From positions 1 through 46,965 of the forward strand of contig DAOSUR010000019.1 in the NCBI GenBank assembly GCA_035378985.1: 46,965 bases of DNA, read 5' to 3'. The stretch comes from Anaerohalosphaeraceae bacterium. Its GTDB lineage: Bacteria; Planctomycetota; Phycisphaerae; Sedimentisphaerales; Anaerohalosphaeraceae. A program made the translations under genes and the position numbers. The notes below the pieces were generated by a model. The model was not told the DNA's origin. It did not search any database and saw only the letters and a list, made by a program, of their open reading frames with translations. Positions 24,502-33,988 of the stretch are shown here, piece by piece; positions within the stretch are counted from its first letter, which is position 1; every line of letters starts with the position of its first letter.

Positions 24502-25734
24502 CTAAGGAATCTGCATCTGTTTCCGTCGTTTTCCGGGGACGGGTTTGCCCTGAAGGTAGCGTCCGATATTCCGAACGGCTTGACGAAGCCGGTGTTCGTT
24601 CTCCACCAGGGCGATGCGCATGTGGTATTCGCCGTTTTCTCCGAAGGCGCGGCCGGGGGCCATGGCGACATATGCATTTTCGAGCAGCTCCATCGCAAAA
24701 TCGATGCTGCCTTTCCCTTTGGAATGTTCGACGGGAAATTTCGTCCAAACAAACATCGAAGCGCGGGGGACATCCACTTCCCACCCGATTCGTTTGAGGC
24801 CTTCGCAAATGATATCGCGTCGGGCCTGATATTTTTCGTTTTGAATTCGGATGTGGTCGTCGCAATGACGCATCGCGATAATGCTGGCGATTTGGATGGG
24901 CTGGAAGATGCCGTAGTCGTAATAGCCCTTAATCGTAGCCAGGGCCTCAATCATTTTTCGGTTGCCGGCGGCAAACCCGATTCGAAAGCCCGCCATTCCA
25001 TAGGGCTTGCTGAGCGTGGTGAACTCGACGCCGACGTCTTTGGCGCCCTTGGCGGACAGGAAGCTGGGGGCTTTGTAGCCGTCAAAGCAGGTCTCTCCGT
25101 AGGCGAAATCGTGAATGACGGCGATTTGGAAACGCTTGGCCAAATCCACAACGGTTTCAAAGAATCCTTCCTCGACGGTCATTCCGGTTGGGTTATGCGG
25201 ATAATTGAGAATCAGCAGTTTGGGCCGCGGGAACAGGTGCTCGCAGACCATCGCAATGGTATCCAGAAACTTCTGGTCATTGCCCAGCGGGACGGTGATG
25301 ACATTCGCGCCGGCCAGAGCGACGCCGTAAATGTGGATGGGGAAGGCCGGGTCGGCCACGACAGCCGTATCACCCGGGCCGAGCATTGCCAGACACATAT
25401 GGCTGAAGCCCTCTTTGGAGCCGATGCAGGCGAGGACTTCGGTTTCCGGGTCGAGGGAGACATTCCATTTTCGCTCGTATTTAAGGGCCATCTCGCGGCG
25501 GAGATTGAAGATGCCCTTGGAGGCGCTGTAGCGGTGGTTGCGCGGGTCGCGCGCAGCCTCGCAGAGTTTGTCGATGACCAGGTCCGGTGCCCCGTCCATC
25601 GGGTTGCCCATGCCGAGGTCGATGATGTCGATGTCCTGCCGGCGTTTTTCGAGTTTAAGGGCGTTTAAGCGTCCGAACAAATACGGCGGCAGCCGTTTGA
25701 TTCTCGAAGAAGGTTCAATTACAAACTCGTCCAT
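24502..25734 (-). CDS. alaC: PLP-dependent aminotransferase, AlaC-like
   Basis: A 410-aa fold-type I class I/II aminotransferase. Start at ATG 25734 (DEFVIEPSSRIKRLPPYLFG); longer in-frame starts lack a ribosome site, and this one is weak too. The PLP lysine is K243 in TLSKPYGMAGFRIGF, with N181 in NPTG, D209 in HDFAYG and R251 for the substrate carboxylate. RIKRLPPYLFGRLNALK, IDLGMGNPMDG, CIGSKEGFSHMCL and FPIHIYGVALAGA match the E. coli AlaC pattern (glutamate-pyruvate transamination). The related LL-diaminopimelate and methionine aminotransferases cannot be fully excluded. It is divergent from the glycine cleavage operon, with about 200 bp between starts. Confidence 0.82.
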   Translation of the reverse strand: MDEFVIEPSSRIKRLPPYLFGRLNALKLEKRRQDIDIIDLGMGNPMDGAPDLVIDKLCEAARDPRNHRYSASKGIFNLRREMALKYERKWNVSLDPETEVLACIGSKEGFSHMCLAMLGPGDTAVVADPAFPIHIYGVALAGANVITVPLGNDQKFLDTIAMVCEHLFPRPKLLILNYPHNPTGMTVEEGFFETVVDLAKRFQIAVIHDFAYGETCFDGYKAPSFLSAKGAKDVGVEFTTLSKPYGMAGFRIGFAAGNRKMIEALATIKGYYDYGIFQPIQIASIIAMRHCDDHIRIQNEKYQARRDIICEGLKRIGWEVDVPRASMFVWTKFPVEHSKGKGSIDFAMELLENAYVAMAPGRAFGENGEYHMRIALVENEHRLRQAVRNIGRYLQGKPVPGKRRKQMQIP

Positions 25735-25936
25735 TTTTTGTGGTCCGTTTTTTAGGTTTTGATTTTTGATTTTCCAATTTAACCGATAAGGCGGCTTTTG
25801 TAAACCATCGGCATACAAGAAGAGAAAGGTTTGATTTTTCGATTTGCCGATGCGGAAAATCTGTATAGAATGTCCGAAACTTGCAGGTCTTGTCCGATTG
25901 GAAAGATTTCGGATTGCGGAAAGGCAGGGCTGAGTT

Positions 25937-27144
25937 GTGAAGCGGACGGTTTTGTATGATTGCCATCTGGAATGCGGAGGACGTCTGGTGGATTTTGCCG
26001 GCTGGCATATGCCGGTACAGTACCAGAAGGGGATTCTGCAGGAACATTTGGAGACGCGGCGTTCAGCCGGTTTGTTTGATGTATCTCATATGGGGCGTTT
26101 TGAAATCACGGGCCGGCGGGCACTGGAGTTTTTGCGATGGGTTCTAACCAATGATGCGGGAGCTTTGCCGGTCGGGCGGGCTCATTATACCCTGCTGGCG
26201 GATGAGACAGGGGGGCGATTGACGATGCCTATCTGTATCGTTTTTCGCCGGAACAGTGGATCCTGGTTGTCAATGCGGCCAATACCTATAAGGACTGGGA
26301 ATATTTGCGGCGAAAGGCCGGAGAAATGGGTGGGGGGATTCAGCTCAAAAATGTCAGCGAGGAGCTGGCCATGATTGCCCTTCAGGGCCCCCAATCTGAA
26401 AACATTCTTTCGGGGGTGCTGGAAGGGGGGCAGCTGCCGGAACCGAAGCGAAATGCGCTCGGGGCGGTTCGCATTGCCGGCTGTGAGGTGCTTGTCGGGC
26501 GGACGGGCTATACGGGGGAACCGGTCTGTTTTGAATTGTTTGTTCCTGCTAAGGCAGCGGAGGGGCTCTGGTGTCTGCTTTTAGAGAGGGGGGCTTGTCC
26601 GGTTGGATTGGGGGCTCGGGATACGCTTCGTCTGGAGGCGTCGTTGCCGCTGTATGGGCATGAATACGGCCGGGATGTGATGGGACAGGAGATTCCAATT
26701 TTGGCCTGTCCGGCGGCAAAGGTTGGGGTGAACTTAAAAGACCCGGAACGTCGTTTTATCGGCCGGGAGGCCCTCGAGGAGCAAAGCCGAACTTTAAAAA
26801 AAGGGCTCTGCGCGTTTCGTGTTCTCGGCAAGGGGGTCGTACGGGCCGGGGCAGCGGTTTTCCAGGGTCTGCGGGAAATCGGACGTGTCACCAGCGGCAC
26901 GGTCGTGCCGTACTGGGTGCCGCGAGAAGTGTCCTGCCCGCATCACTGCGGTCATGGGGCGGGATGGGAGGCCCATTTTTCCGGTCAAACGGCCCAGCGT
27001 GCCATCGGTCTGGCGATGCTGGAAGGGCCTTTGGGGGCGGGGGCTTTGATTGAGATTGACCTGCGGGGGCGGCGGGTCGAGGCCGAGGTTGTAAAAAGAA
27101 ATCTTGACAATTCCTGCGGCCCCGTTACGTTTGCGGTGGTGTAA
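25937..27144 (+). pseudogene. gcvT: Glycine cleavage T protein (aminomethyltransferase), frameshifted
   Basis: GcvT transfers the methylene group from the aminomethyl-lipoyl H protein to THF. The first part (from GTG 25937: KRTVLYDCHLECGGRLVDFAGWHMPVQY ... SAGLFDVSHMGR ... LLADETGG) and the second part (AIDDAYLYRFSPEQWILVV ... ALQGPQS ... GRTGYTGEP ... GLGARDTLRLEASLPLYGHE) lie in different frames. The shift falls in a run of six G at 26210-26215; a seventh G restores one continuous frame of about 400 codons. All family motifs are otherwise intact. As gcvH, gcvPA and gcvPB are intact, a homopolymer sequencing or assembly error is the simplest explanation, but a true mutation or phase-variable tract is possible. 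The C-terminal region around 26920-26990 (CPHHCGHGAGW) is unusual for the family. Confidence 0.88.
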
Positions 27145-27185
27145 AAAACGACGATATTTTTGATTTGATATCGGAGGTTTGCAGA

Positions 27186-27575
27186 ATGATTGACCCGGAA
27201 GCCAGATACTTAAGGACCCATGAATGGGCCAAAGACGAAGGCAGGGGAGTTTTTGCCGTCGGTTTGAGCAGTTACGCCCTCGAGCAGCTGGGGGATATCG
27301 TTTATTTGGAGCTGCCGGAGGTGGGAGATACGGTCGAACAGGGAGGCACGTTCGGGGTGGTGGAGTCTGTGAAGGCGGCTTCCGATTTGTATGCCCCGCT
27401 GGGCGGTGAGATTGTGGAGGTCAATCGGGCGGCGGCGGATAATCCGGACATGCTCAAGGAGGACCCCTATGAGGAGGGCTGGCTGATTAAAATCAAGGCC
27501 TCCAATCCGTCGGAATTTGAGGATCTGATGGATGCCAGGGAATACAAGCAGTTTTTGGAGACGGAAGCAGAGTAG
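27186..27575 (+). CDS. gcvH: Glycine cleavage system H protein
   Basis: A 129-aa lipoyl carrier that shuttles the aminomethyl group between the P and T proteins. Start ATG 27186 is 8 nt after GGAGG, giving MIDPEARYLRTHEWAKDEG, typical of the family. The lipoylation site is K63 in GVVESVKAASDLYAPL. Also visible are GLSSYALEQLGDIVYLELPEVG and the NPDMLKEDPYEEGWLIKI segment. It follows gcvT by about 40 nt and precedes gcvPA by 48 nt in one operon. Confidence 0.96.
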   Translation: MIDPEARYLRTHEWAKDEGRGVFAVGLSSYALEQLGDIVYLELPEVGDTVEQGGTFGVVESVKAASDLYAPLGGEIVEVNRAAADNPDMLKEDPYEEGWLIKIKASNPSEFEDLMDAREYKQFLETEAE

Positions 27576-27623
27576 CCGCACGTTTGGACCGATTCTTTTT
27601 GCCCCTTTTTTCTTGAGGACAGG

Positions 27624-28955
27624 ATGCCTTATATTTCCCATACGGACCAGCAGCGGGCTCAAATGCTCGCGGAGATTGGGCTCAAGCCGGAGGATTTGTT
27701 TTCCGATATCCCGCCGTCACTGCGGTGCAGACCGCTGAATCTGCCGGAGGGCTTAAGCGAGCAGGAGGTGCGCAGCCGTCTGGCGTCGATTGCCTCCAAG
27801 AATTTTATCCATCTGACCTGTTTTCTGGGCGGCGGGTTTTATGACCATTTCATTCCGGCGGCAGTGTATGCCCTGACAAGCCGAAGCGAATTTTATACGG
27901 CCTACACGCCGTATCAGCCGGAGGTGTCGCAGGGCACGCTTCAGGCGATTTATGAGTTTCAGTCCGTCATCTGCCGGCTGACGGAGATGGAGGCCTCCAA
28001 TGCCTCGCTGTATGACGGGGGAACGGCGCTGTATGAGGCGATGATGATGGCGCTTCGGCTGACGCGCCGCAACAAGGTGATTGTGGATGATTCGGTCAAT
28101 CCCATTTATCGGGTGATGCTGCATTCCTATACGCGGAATCTGAAGATTGAGCTGACGGAAACGGAAAACGCCGGCGGGCTGGCCAATCGGGAGGCGATCC
28201 GCAGGGCCCTCGATGAGCAGACCGCCGCGGTGATTGTGCAGAATCCGAACTTTTTCGGGTGCATCGATGATTTTACGGATTTGGCCGAGGCGGCGCATTC
28301 GAAAGGGGCGCTGCTGATTGTCTCCTGCTATCCGATTTCGCTGGGGATTTTGAAGGCCCCGGGGGCGATGGGAGCGGATATTGTAACGGGGGAAGGGCAG
28401 AGTCTGGGGCTGCCGATGTGCTTCGGGGGGCCGTATCTGGGCTTTATGGCGACGCGGAAGGAGTATGTGCGTCAGATGCCCGGACGAATTGTCGGGCAGA
28501 CGACCGATGCCCGGGGGCGGCGCGGATTTGTGCTGACGCTTCAGGCGCGGGAGCAGCATATTCGCCGCGACAAGGCGACCTCGAATATTTGTTCCAATGA
28601 GGCGCTCTGTGCCCTCACGGCGCTGGTGTATTTGTGTCTGCTGGGCAAAGAGGGACTTCGGGAGACGGCGCAGCTGTGTGCAGACAAGGCCAGTTATGCC
28701 TATCAGCGGCTGACGGCGATTCCCGGGGTGCGGCCGCATTTTCCGGCCCAGTGGTTTTTTAATGAGATGGTGCTGGATTTGCCGTGCGAGGCGGCGGAGG
28801 CGGCGGCCAAACTGATTGAGCGGGGGTATGCGGCGGGATTCCCCCTGAGCCGCTATTACAGGGGGATGAACAATTCGCTGCTGATTGCGGTGACGGAAAA
28901 GCGCACCAAACAGGAAATCGGAATGCTGGCCGAAGAGCTGGAGGCGATTTTATAA
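27624..28955 (+). CDS. gcvPA: Glycine dehydrogenase (decarboxylating) subunit 1
   Basis: A 443-aa N-terminal half of the split P protein, which decarboxylates glycine with PLP; in the heterodimer this subunit is the non-catalytic PLP-fold partner. It begins MPYISHTDQQRAQMLAEIGL, with ASKNFIHLTCFLGGGFYDHFIPAAV, FYTAYTPYQPEVSQGTLQ, EMEASNASLYDGGTAL and the end FNEMVLDLP...GFPLSRYY typical of GcvPA. The start lies after a GAGGACAGG site. The split form is common in archaea, Firmicutes and planctomycetes. The stop is 35 nt before gcvPB. Confidence 0.96.
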   Translation: MPYISHTDQQRAQMLAEIGLKPEDLFSDIPPSLRCRPLNLPEGLSEQEVRSRLASIASKNFIHLTCFLGGGFYDHFIPAAVYALTSRSEFYTAYTPYQPEVSQGTLQAIYEFQSVICRLTEMEASNASLYDGGTALYEAMMMALRLTRRNKVIVDDSVNPIYRVMLHSYTRNLKIELTETENAGGLANREAIRRALDEQTAAVIVQNPNFFGCIDDFTDLAEAAHSKGALLIVSCYPISLGILKAPGAMGADIVTGEGQSLGLPMCFGGPYLGFMATRKEYVRQMPGRIVGQTTDARGRRGFVLTLQAREQHIRRDKATSNICSNEALCALTALVYLCLLGKEGLRETAQLCADKASYAYQRLTAIPGVRPHFPAQWFFNEMVLDLPCEAAEAAAKLIERGYAAGFPLSRYYRGMNNSLLIAVTEKRTKQEIGMLAEELEAIL

Positions 28956-28990
28956 AACCGCTGCGGCATAAACAAAGGAAAGAAAAGGCG

Positions 28991-30439
28991 ATGAAATTGG
29001 TGTTTGAAAAAAGTGCGGCGGGACGGCGGGGCCTGCGGATTCCGAAATCGGATGTGCCGACGAGCATTCATCTGAAGAAAGAATACCTGCGGGCGCAGCC
29101 GGCGGCCCTGCCGGAGCTGTCGGAACTGGATGTGGTGCGGCATTTTACAGAGCTGTCGCGGCGCAATTACGGTGTGGATACGAATTTTTATCCGCTGGGC
29201 TCGTGCACGATGAAATACAACCCGAAGGTCTGCGAGCGGATTGCGTCGTATCCGGGTTTTGCGCATCTGCATCCGCTTCTGCCGCAGCTGCGGGGCGGCG
29301 GAATGCTCACGCAGGGGGCGCTGGAGGTGCTGTATGAGACGGACCTGATGCTGCGGGAAATCTGCGGGATGGCGGCGTTTACGATGCAGCCGATGGCCGG
29401 CGCTCACGGGGAGCTGACGGGGATTATGATGATGGCGGCCTATCACCGCGACCGGGGCAATCACAAAACGACGGTGCTGGTGCCGGACAGTGCCCACGGG
29501 ACGAACCCGGCCAGTGCGGCGATTGCGGGCTATACGGTTAAGACGGTGCCCAGCGATGAGCACGGGTGTATGTCGCTGTCGGCGCTGAAAGCGATGCTGG
29601 ACGAAGAGACGGCGGGCATTATGCTCACCTGCCCGAATACGCTGGGGCTGTTTAATCCGCATGTCAAGGAGATTTGCGAGCTGGTGCATTCCGTCGATGG
29701 ACTGGCCTATTATGACGGGGCGAATCTGAATGCGATTGTCGGCAAGGTGCGGCCGGGGGACTTGGGCTTCGATATTGTCCATGTGAATCTGCACAAGACC
29801 TTTGCAACGCCGCACGGCGGGGGCGGGCCCGGCGCCGGTCCGGTCGGGGTGGTGGAAAAACTTGTGGATTATCTGCCGGTGTCGGTTGTGGTCAAACGCG
29901 AGGACGGGACGTATGCGCTGGAGTACAATCGCCCCAAGTCGATCGGATATATCGCGCCGTTTTACGGTAATTTCGGGGTCATTCTGCGGGCGTATGTGTA
30001 TCTGCTGATGCTGGGCCGGGAGGGGCTGGAGCGGGTGGCGGAAAACGCCGTGCTCAATGCCAATTATATTAAGGAAAAACTGAAACCGTATTACGACCTG
30101 CCGCATCCGGGCATCTGCAAGCATGAGTGTGTGTTAAGTGCGGCCCGCCAGGTCAAAGAAAGCGGCATTCACGCCCTCGATATCGCCAAGGCGCTGATTG
30201 ATGCGGGCTTTCATCCGCCGACGATGTATTTCCCGACGATTGTGAAAGAATCGCTGATGATTGAGCCGACGGAGTGCGAAAGCAAAGAGACGCTGGATGC
30301 GTTTATCGAGGCGATGATTGCGATTGCACAAAAAGCCCGAACAGAGCCGGAAACCCTCAAGGCTGCTCCGATGACAACGCCGGTCGGACGGCTGGATGAG
30401 ACCAAAGCGGCCCGGGAACTGAATATCGCCTGCCTGTAG
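28991..30439 (+). CDS. gcvPB: Glycine dehydrogenase (decarboxylating) subunit 2
   Basis: A 482-aa C-terminal half of the split P protein, holding the PLP site: K269 in DIVHVNLHKTFATPHGGGGP, with NFYPLGSCTMKYNPK (65-79), MQPMAGAHGELTG and DSAHGTNPASAAI as further family motifs. With gcvT, gcvH and gcvPA it makes the glycine cleavage complex, yielding CO2, NH3 and methylene-THF, which FolD can use. The L protein (dihydrolipoyl dehydrogenase) is not in the window. It is convergent with the following permease gene, 35 nt between stops. Confidence 0.96.
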   Translation: MKLVFEKSAAGRRGLRIPKSDVPTSIHLKKEYLRAQPAALPELSELDVVRHFTELSRRNYGVDTNFYPLGSCTMKYNPKVCERIASYPGFAHLHPLLPQLRGGGMLTQGALEVLYETDLMLREICGMAAFTMQPMAGAHGELTGIMMMAAYHRDRGNHKTTVLVPDSAHGTNPASAAIAGYTVKTVPSDEHGCMSLSALKAMLDEETAGIMLTCPNTLGLFNPHVKEICELVHSVDGLAYYDGANLNAIVGKVRPGDLGFDIVHVNLHKTFATPHGGGGPGAGPVGVVEKLVDYLPVSVVVKREDGTYALEYNRPKSIGYIAPFYGNFGVILRAYVYLLMLGREGLERVAENAVLNANYIKEKLKPYYDLPHPGICKHECVLSAARQVKESGIHALDIAKALIDAGFHPPTMYFPTIVKESLMIEPTECESKETLDAFIEAMIAIAQKARTEPETLKAAPMTTPVGRLDETKAARELNIACL

Positions 30440-30474
30440 GAAAAGACCAAAGAAACAAAGGGCACGGCGGCGGT

Positions 30475-31626
30475 TTATTTTTTGCCGGTCGGCAGTGACG
30501 GTTTTTCAGAACCGAGCAGGGTGGCCAGCCATTGGGTGTCCGGACGGCTCTGGAGGATGATTTTGACCAGCATTGTCAGGGGAACGGCCAGCAGCATCCC
30601 GAAGGGCCCCAGAATCCAGCCCCAGAAAACCAAAGACAGGAAAACCACCAGCACGGACAGTCCCAGGTGTCTGCCGAGCATTCGCGGTTCAATAAAATTT
30701 CCGAGCACTACATTGACGACTAAATAGCCCAAAGCCGTCAGAAGGGCGGTACCGGGGCCGCCCTGGAGGAGGGCCATCAGGACGGCGGGCACAGCGGCCA
30801 CCAGCGAGCCGATAGTCGGGACAAAATTCAGCAAAAAGGCAATCAGCCCCCACAGGACAGCATAATTGACCTTCAAAACAATCAGCCAGATGGTAATCAG
30901 CAGGCCGGTCAGCAGACTGATGGCGGTTTTGATGGCCAGGTAGCGTTTGACATCGTCGGCCATTCGGGCAAGATTTTCAAAGGTCTGGGGCGACTGCTGC
31001 ATAGCGGCTCGGATTTTGGCCGGCAGAATGGAGGCCTCCAGCAGAATAAAAACCGTTGTCAGGAAGATGAGAAAGCCGTTGGTCAGAATGCCGCCCAGCT
31101 GAGAAAGCAGGTCTTTGAGGATGTTTACGATTTCGTTCGGATGGATATACCGCTGGATGGAATTTTGAATCAGACGGAGGATTGCATGGACTTTTTCCTC
31201 GGCTCGGCGGCCAATGGATTCTTCGCCGGACGGGCTGCTGTCGGAAACGGGCGAAGGCGAAAACCATTCCGTCCATTCCACGATGGTTTTCTGGAGATTT
31301 TTTTCAAATTCCGGCAGAGCGCGGGTAAAATCGGCAATGGTGGCGGCCAGCAGGGCTCCCAGGAGCAGGCCGGCAATCAGAATGACGGCGGAGAGGATAA
31401 AGACGGCAAGACCGGTGGGAATCCGCTTCTTCTGGAGCCAGAAAAGAGCCGGTGTGGCGATAATGGCCAGAAAGACGGCCATCAGGAACGGCACAATGAT
31501 GGAGACAGCCGCCCGCAGACCCGCAATGATAATCACAAGGGCCGCCAGAGGAATGAGAATCTGCGAGATAGTGGAAGTTCCGGACGAACCGGTGTGGGTC
31601 GAATGCGAAGACGGCTGTGCTGTCAT
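30475..31626 (-). CDS. AI-2E family transporter
   Basis: A 383-aa polytopic membrane protein of the AI-2E/PerM family. Seven to eight membrane segments are visible, starting QILIPLAALVIIIAGLRAAV and IIVPFLMAVFLAIIATP. The family signature segments are ILTNGFLIFLTTVFILLE, YAVLWGLIAFLLNFVPTIGSLVAAVPAVLMAL, and VLGNFIEPRMLGRHLGLSVLVVFLSLVFWGWILGP. The large soluble loop (about 100-190) is in the expected place. Some members act in quorum-signal export or sodium-proton exchange, but most are uncharacterised, so a substrate should not be assumed. It is divergent from ykgJ-hisS and convergent with gcvPB. Confidence 0.9.
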   Translation of the reverse strand: MTAQPSSHSTHTGSSGTSTISQILIPLAALVIIIAGLRAAVSIIVPFLMAVFLAIIATPALFWLQKKRIPTGLAVFILSAVILIAGLLLGALLAATIADFTRALPEFEKNLQKTIVEWTEWFSPSPVSDSSPSGEESIGRRAEEKVHAILRLIQNSIQRYIHPNEIVNILKDLLSQLGGILTNGFLIFLTTVFILLEASILPAKIRAAMQQSPQTFENLARMADDVKRYLAIKTAISLLTGLLITIWLIVLKVNYAVLWGLIAFLLNFVPTIGSLVAAVPAVLMALLQGGPGTALLTALGYLVVNVVLGNFIEPRMLGRHLGLSVLVVFLSLVFWGWILGPFGMLLAVPLTMLVKIILQSRPDTQWLATLLGSEKPSLPTGKK

Positions 31627-31721
31627 ACCCGGATTTCCTCAATCGAAAGTAAATGCCCGTTTGGAGAAGACAATAGTCCCCGACTGCAATTCTGTCAAGG
31701 CCGTTCCGAAAAGCGGTATTC

Positions 31722-31749
31722 TTGACGGGGCGGGCGGGGGTGGTATAAT
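31722..31749 (+). promoter_or_regulatory. Strong sigma-70-type promoter for the YkgJ-hisS pair
   Basis: TTGACG (31722-31727), a 16-bp very G-rich spacer, and a perfect TATAAT (31744-31749), about 40 nt before the GTG start of the downstream gene. This is the clearest housekeeping promoter in the window. The all-G/C/T spacer (GGGCGGGCGGGGGTGG) is unusual. Confidence 0.85.
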
Positions 31750-31789
31750 CCGCGTTTCTGAGTGAGTCTTCAGCAAAACGGAGCGGATT

Positions 31790-32251
31790 GTGCCGGTTCA
31801 GAAAAAAAGCAAAAAGAAGAAGAAAACAGAAGGGGCGGATTGCTGCGACTGCAACGGCTTGTGCTGCCGGTATTTTGCCCTGCCGATTGATACGCCCAAA
31901 ACCTGGAAGGATTATGATGATATCCGCTGGTATCTGAGCCATCGGGGCGTTTCCGTTTTTGTGGAAAAAGGCGATTGGTACCTTCAGGTGGACAATCGCT
32001 GCAGATATCTGACCCGAAACAATCGGTGCCGCCAGTATCCGCTGCGTCCGCGCATCTGCCGAACGTACCATACGCGGAACTGTGAAAAAACCAGCAGCGA
32101 GTATGGGTACAAACTGCATTTCCTCCATGATGAACAGATGGTTGAGTATATGCAGAAGCGTTTCGGGTCCGATGTGCTAAAACGGCTCGAAAAGATAGAA
32201 ACGGACAGGAAGAAAGCCAGAAAAACCGTTCGGCGAAAGGGTCGCTCGTGA
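31790..32251 (+). CDS. YkgJ-type cysteine-cluster protein
   Basis: A 153-aa protein with a Lys-rich N-terminus and the CxxCxxxC-type cluster CCDCNGLCCRYFALP (C18, C19, C21, C25, C26). Later cysteines in NRCRYLTRNNRCRQYPLRPRICRTYH and NC complete a zinc- or iron-sulfur-binding site as in the YkgJ/CxxCxxCC family. The function of this family is uncertain (metal chelation or a role in modification chemistry). It starts with GTG behind the strong promoter, and its TGA overlaps the GTG of hisS by 3 nt, indicating coupled translation. Confidence 0.82.
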   Translation: MPVQKKSKKKKKTEGADCCDCNGLCCRYFALPIDTPKTWKDYDDIRWYLSHRGVSVFVEKGDWYLQVDNRCRYLTRNNRCRQYPLRPRICRTYHTRNCEKTSSEYGYKLHFLHDEQMVEYMQKRFGSDVLKRLEKIETDRKKARKTVRRKGRS

Positions 32252-33534
32252 AGATACCGCCGGTCAAAGGAACACGGGATTTTTATCCGCCGCAGATGGC
32301 GGTGCGCAATTTTATTGTCGAAGGATGGAAGGCGGCCTCCTGCCGAAGCGGCTTTGAGGAATATGACGGCCCGATTTTTGAATATCTTTCGATGTATCAA
32401 ATCAAAAGCGGCGAAGAAATCGTTGAGCAGCTGTTTTCACTGACGGACCGGGGCGGCCGGCAGCTGGCGATTCGTCCGGAGATGACGCCGACGCTGGCCC
32501 GAATGGTCAATCAGCAGATTCATACGCTGCCGCGTCCGATCAAATGGTTTTCCGTGCCGCGGCTTTGCCGGGCGGAGCGGCCCCAGAAGGGGCGTCTGCG
32601 GGAGTTTTTCCAGTGGAATCTGGATATCGTCGGGGCGGAGGATGTGCTGGCGGATGCAGAGGTCATCTTTTGTGCGGTGGATTATCTTCGTTCGACCGGG
32701 CTGACGGCGCAGGATATTGTGGTGCGGCTCTCGAGCCGGCGGCTGCTGGCGGCCCTGCTGGAGGAAGCTGGGGCGTCTTCGGAGCAGCTTACAGCCATTT
32801 ACGGGGTGTTGGACAAGAAGGCCAAAGTGCCGACGGAGGTGTTTGAAGCGATGCTTCAGGAGGCGGTGCCGTCGGACCAGACGCGCGGGCGGATTCTGCA
32901 GATAATGAACAGCCGAAGTCTGGATGAACTGGAGCCGAAAACCTCGGAAGGGAAGGATGCAATGGAGGAGCTGCGTCGGCTGTTTTCGCTGCTGAACCTG
33001 ATGGGAATCGGCGATTATGTCCAGTTTGATATCGGGGTGGTTCGGGGACTGGCGTATTATACCGGCGTGGTGTACGAGATTTATGACCGAGGGGCGTCGC
33101 TGCGGGCGATTTGCGGAGGCGGCCGCTATGACAATCTGCTCAAGGATTTCGGGGGGCCGGCCGTATCGGCGACGGGGATGGGGATGGGTGATTGTGTTCT
33201 CGAGATTCTCTTGCGGGAAAAGGGGCTTTTGAAGGATGAGAATCTGCCGACCCGCCGGCTGGATTATTATGTGGTGTTTGCCGCAGAGCAGTGGGCCTCG
33301 GAGGCGGTGCGGCTGGCGGCGCAGATTCGTCTGGCGGGCTGGGCCTGTGATTTCAGCTATAAGGGCGGGAATCTGGGCAAGCAGTTAAAACAGGCCGACC
33401 AGTCGGGGGCCGAGCGGGCGGTTATTTTGGGCCAGGAGTACACCGCCGGGAAATTGGTAGTTAAAGAAATGAAGAGCGGCCGACAGGAAGAAGTCGCCAC
33501 AGACGAGTTTCTCGCTTCCCTGAAGCGGGTGTAA
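32248..33534 (+). CDS. hisS: Histidine--tRNA ligase
   Basis: A 428-aa class II synthetase charging tRNA-His. Begins KIPPVKGTRDFYPPQM, with motif 2 around WFSVPRLCRAERPQKGRLREFFQWNLDIVG, motif HisA RGLAYYTGVVYEIYD, CGGGRYDNLL, motif 3-like SATGMGMGDCVLEILL, and a C-terminal anticodon-binding domain (DYYVVFAAEQWASEAVRLAAQIR). The product matches the standard length. The GTG start overlaps the upstream stop (GTGA). It is convergent with the DUF486 gene, 12 bp between stops. Confidence 0.95.
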   Translation: MKIPPVKGTRDFYPPQMAVRNFIVEGWKAASCRSGFEEYDGPIFEYLSMYQIKSGEEIVEQLFSLTDRGGRQLAIRPEMTPTLARMVNQQIHTLPRPIKWFSVPRLCRAERPQKGRLREFFQWNLDIVGAEDVLADAEVIFCAVDYLRSTGLTAQDIVVRLSSRRLLAALLEEAGASSEQLTAIYGVLDKKAKVPTEVFEAMLQEAVPSDQTRGRILQIMNSRSLDELEPKTSEGKDAMEELRRLFSLLNLMGIGDYVQFDIGVVRGLAYYTGVVYEIYDRGASLRAICGGGRYDNLLKDFGGPAVSATGMGMGDCVLEILLREKGLLKDENLPTRRLDYYVVFAAEQWASEAVRLAAQIRLAGWACDFSYKGGNLGKQLKQADQSGAERAVILGQEYTAGKLVVKEMKSGRQEEVATDEFLASLKRV

Positions 33535-33546
33535 TCCGCTCTCTTT

Positions 33547-33876
33547 TTACCATTTTTTGAAGATAAAAAACACAGCGGCGATAATCAGAGCAAATCCGAC
33601 AAGATAATTCCACTTCAGCGGCTCCTTCAGATATAGAATGGAAAACCCGCAGAATATCAGCAGAGTGATGACTTCCTGAATGGTTTTTAACTGGGCGGCG
33701 GTGAAGATGCCGTGCCCGATACGGTTGGCCGGCACCTGAAAGCAGTATTCGAGAAAGGCAATCAGCCAGCTGCACAGAATCACAATCACAATCGGTTTGT
33801 CCTTGAATTTCAGGTGGCCGTACCAGGCGAACGTCATAAAGATATTCGAAATCGTCAGAAGGAGTATCGTTTTCAT
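33547..33876 (-). CDS. DMT-family protein (DUF486)
   Basis: A 109-aa integral membrane protein with four helices: TILLLTISNIFMTFAWYGHL, PIVIVILCSWLIAFLEYCFQVPANR, IQEVITLLIFCGFSILYL and YLVGFALIIAAVFFIFKKW. The FAWYGHLK, SWLIAFLEYCFQVPANRIG and QEVITL motifs are the conserved DUF486 pattern, a small relative of the drug/metabolite transporter fold. No substrate is known. It is monocistronic and divergent from the HYExAFE gene. Confidence 0.9.
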   Translation of the reverse strand: MKTILLLTISNIFMTFAWYGHLKFKDKPIVIVILCSWLIAFLEYCFQVPANRIGHGIFTAAQLKTIQEVITLLIFCGFSILYLKEPLKWNYLVGFALIIAAVFFIFKKW

Positions 33877-33988
33877 CTTGTTTTCCTTTGTTAAACCGTT
33901 TCTTTGATTGAGGCGGTGAATTATACAGAAAAAGGAGGTCCGGTTGTCAATTGTATTTTGAGGAAGGACAGGGTATCTTTTTCTTCTG

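Noticed and set aside
24364..25668. 434-codon plus-strand open frame opposite the aminotransferase
   Set aside because: Antisense of a gene with a complete PLP site; no motif or ribosome site.
25735..25936. Possible glycine riboswitch upstream of gcvT
   Set aside because: The conserved paired glycine-aptamer core elements could not be found in this spacer.
28856..30124. 422-codon minus-strand open frame opposite gcvPB
   Set aside because: His/Arg/Pro-rich antisense of an enzyme with intact catalytic residues.
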